Shown in pieces: positions 58,477-64,000 of a DNA stretch of 64,000 nt. A program made the translations under genes and the position numbers. A model generated the notes under the pieces. That model had not been told where the DNA came from. It worked only from the letters and a program-made list of their open reading frames with translations, and ran no database searches. Position 1 is the first letter of the stretch. Every line of letters starts with the position of its first letter. The DNA comes from Sediminimonas sp. (GTDB taxonomy: Bacteria; Pseudomonadota; Alphaproteobacteria; Rhodobacterales; Rhodobacteraceae). The DNA is taken from assembly GCF_024637375.1 (NCBI RefSeq), contig NZ_JAGXFK010000039.1:17924-81923 (forward strand), given 5' to 3'.

Positions 58477-59998
58477 CGCTGCCCTCCCCACCCTGCCCGA
58501 GCGCCACGCGAATCCGGCGAAGAAGCGTTTCGCGGTCCTCGTCGGTCAGCCGTTCGCCGCCGGTGATGCGCTCGGCAAGATCGGGCAGGTCGTTGCGGAC
58601 GGCCTGGCGCACCTTTTCCTCGGACGCGGCCACGTCGTCGGGATCGACCCCGTCGAACAGCCCCTCGGTGGCTGCCAGCAGCGCAGCGATCTGTTCGGGC
58701 GCGCCAAGGTGGTCATGCTCGCGTTGCTTGAGCACCTCGCGCACGCGCACGCCGCGGGCCAGCTTGGCGCGGGTCTCGTCGTCGAGCTGGGTGCCGAAGC
58801 GGGCGAAGCTCTCAAGTTCCTCGAACTGGGAATACATCAGCCGCAGGTTACCGGCGACGGCGCGAAAGGCGGGCAACTGCGCCTTGCCGCCCACCCGGCT
58901 GACCGAGATGCCGATGTCGATGGCGGGCAGGTGACCCTTCTCGAAAAGATCGGGCGAAAGGTAGATCTGCCCGTCGGTGATCGAGATGAGGTTGGTCGGG
59001 ATATAGGCCGAGATATTCTGCGCCTGGGTCTCGACCACCGGCAGCGCGGTCAGCGAGCCGCCGCCGTGACCGTCGCGCAGGTGCGTCGCCCGTTCCAGAA
59101 GGCGCGAATGGATGTAGAAGATATCGCCCGGGTAGGCCTCGCGCCCCGGCGGGCGGCGCAGCAGCAGGGAAAGCTCGCGGTAGGCGCGCGCATGGCGCGT
59201 CAGGTCGTCGTAGACGATCAGCGCGTCGCGGCCCTGCTGCATGAAATGCTCGGCAATGGCGGTGGCGGCGTAGGGGGCGACAAACTGTAGTCCCGGCGCG
59301 TCGTTGCCGCCCGCGACGACGACGACGGTTCGCTCCATCGCGCCGCCCTCGCGCAGGCTCTGCACCACGCGCGCCACCGCCGAGGCGCGCTGACCGATGG
59401 CGCAGTAGATCGAGACGACGCCGCTGTCGCGCTGGTTCAGGATCGCATCGACGGCGATGGCGGTCTTGCCGGTCTGGCGGTCGCCGAGGATCAACTCGCG
59501 CTGGCCACGACCCACCGGAATCGCGGCATCCACCGCCTTGATGCCGGTCTGAAGCGGCACGTTGACCGGTGCGCGGTGCATGATCGGCGGCGCCGGGCGT
59601 TCGACGGGGCGGCGTGCCTCGGCCTCGATCGGCCCGCCATCGTCGAGCGGACGGCCGAGCGCATCGACGACTCGGCCGAGCATCGCCTCGCCCACCGGCA
59701 CATCCACGACCCGGCCCGTGCGGCGCAGCCGGTCGCCGGGCCTGAGGCGCGCGGTGTCGCCAAGGACGATCACGCCGATCCGCCCTTCGCGCAGGTTCGA
59801 AGCGATGCCCATCACGCCATGCGGAAAGCGCACCAGTTCGTCGGCGTGCAGATCGGTGAACCCGGCAACCTGGGCCACGCCGCTGCCCACCGAAAGGACG
59901 CGCGCTATCTCCGCCAGGTCCAGTGCCGGTTCGACTTGCGCGAGCGCCCGGCCGAGCGGGGCGAAGAAATCCTCCTCGGGTTCGAAAAGCGATTTCAT
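58463..59998 (-). CDS. atpA: N-type ATP synthase alpha subunit
   Basis: [18 protein letters not shown] Walker [23 protein letters not shown]. Confidence 0.94.
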   Translation of the reverse strand: MKSLFEPEEDFFAPLGRALAQVEPALDLAEIARVLSVGSGVAQVAGFTDLHADELVRFPHGVMGIASNLREGRIGVIVLGDTARLRPGDRLRRTGRVVDVPVGEAMLGRVVDALGRPLDDGGPIEAEARRPVERPAPPIMHRAPVNVPLQTGIKAVDAAIPVGRGQRELILGDRQTGKTAIAVDAILNQRDSGVVSIYCAIGQRASAVARVVQSLREGGAMERTVVVVAGGNDAPGLQFVAPYAATAIAEHFMQQGRDALIVYDDLTRHARAYRELSLLLRRPPGREAYPGDIFYIHSRLLERATHLRDGHGGGSLTALPVVETQAQNISAYIPTNLISITDGQIYLSPDLFEKGHLPAIDIGISVSRVGGKAQLPAFRAVAGNLRLMYSQFEELESFARFGTQLDDETRAKLARGVRVREVLKQREHDHLGAPEQIAALLAATEGLFDGVDPDDVAASEEKVRQAVRNDLPDLAERITGGERLTDEDRETLLRRIRVALGQGGEGSDGNA

Positions 59999-60831
59999 GT
60001 GGCAGACCGCTCCGGCCGGGGGGGTCGAGCGGTGGCGGCGCTGTTCTGCGCTGTCCCGGCGGCACGGGGACCGCGCCCTTCGCTGTCCAGGATTTCGTCG
60101 AGAGCTGTCTCAAGGCGCCTGAGGTGCCGCGCGGCCGACCATTCCACGGTCTGATCGCCGATGGTCAACCGCACCCCCAGAAGCACATCCTCGTCCTCCC
60201 GGTAGGCGACGGGAATGTCGCTCGCGAGTGCCTCGTGCAGCGCCCGGGTGATCTTGCCGCGGGTGGTCGGGTCGAGCGGGCGACCGGTCGCGATGACCGC
60301 GCTGTCGGCTTGCCGGGTGGCCTCGACAAGCCTCGCGCGCGCATCCTCGTCGAGCGATTCAAGGCGCGAGACGAAGGTCGTGGCGATGCGCTCGGATAGG
60401 TCGGTGCCGGCGAAATCGGCAAGCACACGTTCGGCGATGTCGATAAGTCGCTGCCCGGCATGGCGCTGGAGCCTGCGGGTGAATTCGTCGCGTTCCTCCT
60501 CCAGATGGCGCTGCCAGGTCTTGCGCTTGTCTTCCATCTCGGCGCGGAGTTCTGCTTCCAGCTCTTGATGCAGTTCGGCCGCGTCGGCGCGCGCCTTATC
60601 GAGGATGCCAGCCTTTTCTTCGGCGAGCGCGGCTCGCTCCTTGCCGAGTCGTTCGGCCTCCTCCGCGGCCTCCTGGCGGGTGGTTCTGGCCTGTGCCAGG
60701 CGGTCCTCGATGCGCGCCTCGCGGCGACGCATGGCCGCGCTTATCGGTCGATAGAGGAAGCGTTGCAGCAGCCAGACCAGAACAAGGAAGTTGACGATCT
60801 GCGCCGCAACCGTGAGCCAGTCGATTTGCAC
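59995..60831 (-). CDS. atpF: N-type ATP synthase b subunit (long form)
   Basis: N-terminal [30 protein letters not shown] and charged coiled coil, 278 aa. Confidence 0.9.
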   Translation of the reverse strand: MQIDWLTVAAQIVNFLVLVWLLQRFLYRPISAAMRRREARIEDRLAQARTTRQEAAEEAERLGKERAALAEEKAGILDKARADAAELHQELEAELRAEMEDKRKTWQRHLEEERDEFTRRLQRHAGQRLIDIAERVLADFAGTDLSERIATTFVSRLESLDEDARARLVEATRQADSAVIATGRPLDPTTRGKITRALHEALASDIPVAYREDEDVLLGVRLTIGDQTVEWSAARHLRRLETALDEILDSEGRGPRAAGTAQNSAATARPPRPERSAT

Positions 60832-60835
60832 GGCT

Positions 60836-61114
60836 TCAGCCCCCGGCCGCTTGCGTGGCGAGGTCGATGAAAGGATTGGCGAAGATCAGGATCATCGAGA
60901 CCACGAAACAGTAGATCGCGGTGGATTCGATCATCGCCAGGCTGACGAAAAGCGTCCGCGTGATCGTGGCCGATGCGTCGGGTTGCTGTGCGATCGCCTG
61001 CAACGCCTGCGCGGCGGCCCGGCCTTCGGCAAGTGCCGGCCCGATCGAGCCGATGGCGATGGTAAGGCCCGCCGTTGCGATAGAGATCGCGGCGATCCAG
61101 AGGCTTGGATCCAT
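60836..61114 (-). CDS. atpE: N-type ATP synthase c subunit
   Basis: SIGPALAEGRAAAQALQAIAQQPDA...AMIESTAIYCFVVSMILIFANPF. Confidence 0.95.
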   Translation of the reverse strand: MDPSLWIAAISIATAGLTIAIGSIGPALAEGRAAAQALQAIAQQPDASATITRTLFVSLAMIESTAIYCFVVSMILIFANPFIDLATQAAGG

Positions 61115-61117
61115 GGG

Positions 61118-61834
61118 TCAGTCTCCTGCAGTGTTGGGATTGTCGGTGTCGGGTTGATTGTCGGGCTTGGGGCGCGACCGGCTTGCCGAGGCAATGTAGA
61201 CCATCGCGAGGATCGCGAAGATATAGGCCTGTATCAGCCCGGTCAGCAGGCCGAGAAGCTGCATCAGGATGGGGAAGAAGAACGGCGCGACGCTGATCAG
61301 GATGCCGACGATGACGGTTCCGCTCATCACGTTACCGTAGAGCCGGACAGCCAGTGCCAGGGTGCGCGAAAGCTCGCCGATCAGGTTGAACGGCAGCATC
61401 AGCGGCGTCGGGTGAATATAGGTCTTCAGGTAGCCACCGAGCCCGCGCCGGGTGATCGAAAAGATCGGCACCGCGATCAGCACGCAGATGGCCAGCGCCG
61501 CGGTGGTCGAGAGCGAGCCGGTCGGCGGCTCGTAGCCCGGCACCACCGCCAGCAGGTTGGCCGTTGCGATAAACAGGAACAACGTGCCGATGAACGGCAG
61601 GTAGCGGTCGGGGTCGTCAGCGCCCACCTCGTCGATCTGGTCGCGGATCGCGGTGACGATCACCTCGAGCATCACCTGCCAGCGCGAGACCGTCTCGCCT
61701 TCGCTCAGCCGTGCGGTGATAGCCCGCGACACGATGACGAGGAACGCCATCACCAGCCAGGTGAAACCCACGGTCGCGGTGAGGCGCCAGCCCTGCCATT
61801 CCGCAAGCACCCAGGCATCGGGACTTATTTCCAT
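61118..61834 (-). CDS. atpB: N-type ATP synthase a subunit
   Basis: LIGELSRTLALAVRLYGNVMSG essential Arg region. Confidence 0.93.
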   Translation of the reverse strand: MEISPDAWVLAEWQGWRLTATVGFTWLVMAFLVIVSRAITARLSEGETVSRWQVMLEVIVTAIRDQIDEVGADDPDRYLPFIGTLFLFIATANLLAVVPGYEPPTGSLSTTAALAICVLIAVPIFSITRRGLGGYLKTYIHPTPLMLPFNLIGELSRTLALAVRLYGNVMSGTVIVGILISVAPFFFPILMQLLGLLTGLIQAYIFAILAMVYIASASRSRPKPDNQPDTDNPNTAGD

Positions 61835-62121
61835 GTCGCCCTCCCTTCGGCTGCGCGGGCGCGCCGGGTGGCGGCCACGCGAACGGCGACGAACCCCGCG
61901 AGCGCGGCGACAAGTTCGCCCGCCCCGGCGCCGAGCGCGATCGCGGCGCCCAGCGCGCCGAGGACGAGCACCGCCCGTGCGAGCGCCAGCGCGGCGAAGG
62001 TGGCGGCGGGGCGCGACCCCGACAGCGCCCGCACCGACGCCCAGAGCAATCCGAGATAGAGCGCGCCCAGGACGGCCCCCGCCGCGAAGGACGCGGCCAG
62101 TGTTGCCGGGTCTCCGGTCAT
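61825..62121 (-). CDS. atpR: N-ATPase-specific AtpR-like protein
   Basis: 98-aa hydrophobic protein at the AtpR position. Confidence 0.75.
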   Translation of the reverse strand: MTGDPATLAASFAAGAVLGALYLGLLWASVRALSGSRPAATFAALALARAVLVLGALGAAIALGAGAGELVAALAGFVAVRVAATRRARAAEGRATWK

Positions 62122-62133
62122 CTTCGCCCCCGC

Positions 62134-62411
62134 TCAGTCATCGCGCCCCTCTCTTTGCACCCAGTACCAGGCATTGAAACTGCCAAGCGCCGCACCGGCG
62201 AGAAGCAGGACGAGCGTCCACGAGGTCTCCCCCGGCCAGCGCCGGTCGATCCAAAGCCCCAGCGCGATGCCGGCGATCACCGGCACGGCGACGGCCCAGC
62301 CGACCATACCGAACATTGCCAGCCCGTACCAAACGCTCTTGCGCCGGCGCTTGCGGGCCTCTTCCATCGACCTTGCCTTGCGGGCGATGGTGTCGGTTTC
62401 GTCCTCGTCGC

Positions 62412-62415
<4 letters not shown>
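62134..62415 (-). CDS. atpQ: AtpQ-like (AtpZ/AtpI family) protein
   Basis: Two-TM protein MFGMVGWAVAVPVIAGIALGLWIDRRWPGETSWTLVLLLAGAALGSFNAWYW. Confidence 0.8.

Positions 62416-64000
<1,585 letters not shown>

Noticed and set aside
60791-62059. 422-aa plus-strand ORF rich in Asp/Arg/His
   Set aside because: Antisense to ATP synthase genes; shadow ORF.

Overview
GC-rich alphaproteobacterial (Rhodobacteraceae-like) chromosomal window with two parts. (1) Positions ~76-42,596 form a ~42.5-kb integrated island. It starts in a tRNA-Gln(TTG) gene (21-92, plus CCA), carries a large tyrosine recombinase directly after the tRNA, and ends at a perfect 20-bp repeat of the tRNA 3' end (GAATCCTACCACCCCAGCCA at 76-95 and 42,577-42,596). 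No conjugation or relaxase genes are seen. The cargo is a mosaic of modules separated by transposase fragments (IS256, IS3, IS6 families): an RpiR-regulated amidase/oligopeptide-ABC/M20 peptidase operon; an IclR/xanthine-dehydrogenase-family operon with a MoaD-like protein; a 2808-aa cyclic beta-1,2-glucan synthase plus a universal stress protein; an exopolysaccharide locus (Sel1-repeat protein, GalU, Ugd, UDP-xylose synthase, GalE, BcsA-like GT2 synthase, GH26-like hydrolase); and a 5'-truncated PAS-GGDEF-EAL protein. A near-consensus sigma70-type promoter (TTGACA-N18-TATATT, 42,520-42,549) at the right end would sit just upstream of the integrase only in the excised circle. (2) Positions ~42,800-64,000 are flanking chromosome: FAH/cyclase/TRAP transporter genes with a TetR regulator, a PCMT-erythromycin-esterase fusion, CbpA/CbpM, an APH/ATPase fusion, PolX, an HhH glycosylase and a near-complete N-type ATP synthase operon that runs off the right edge. 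All calls come from reading motifs in the translations; no database search was run.
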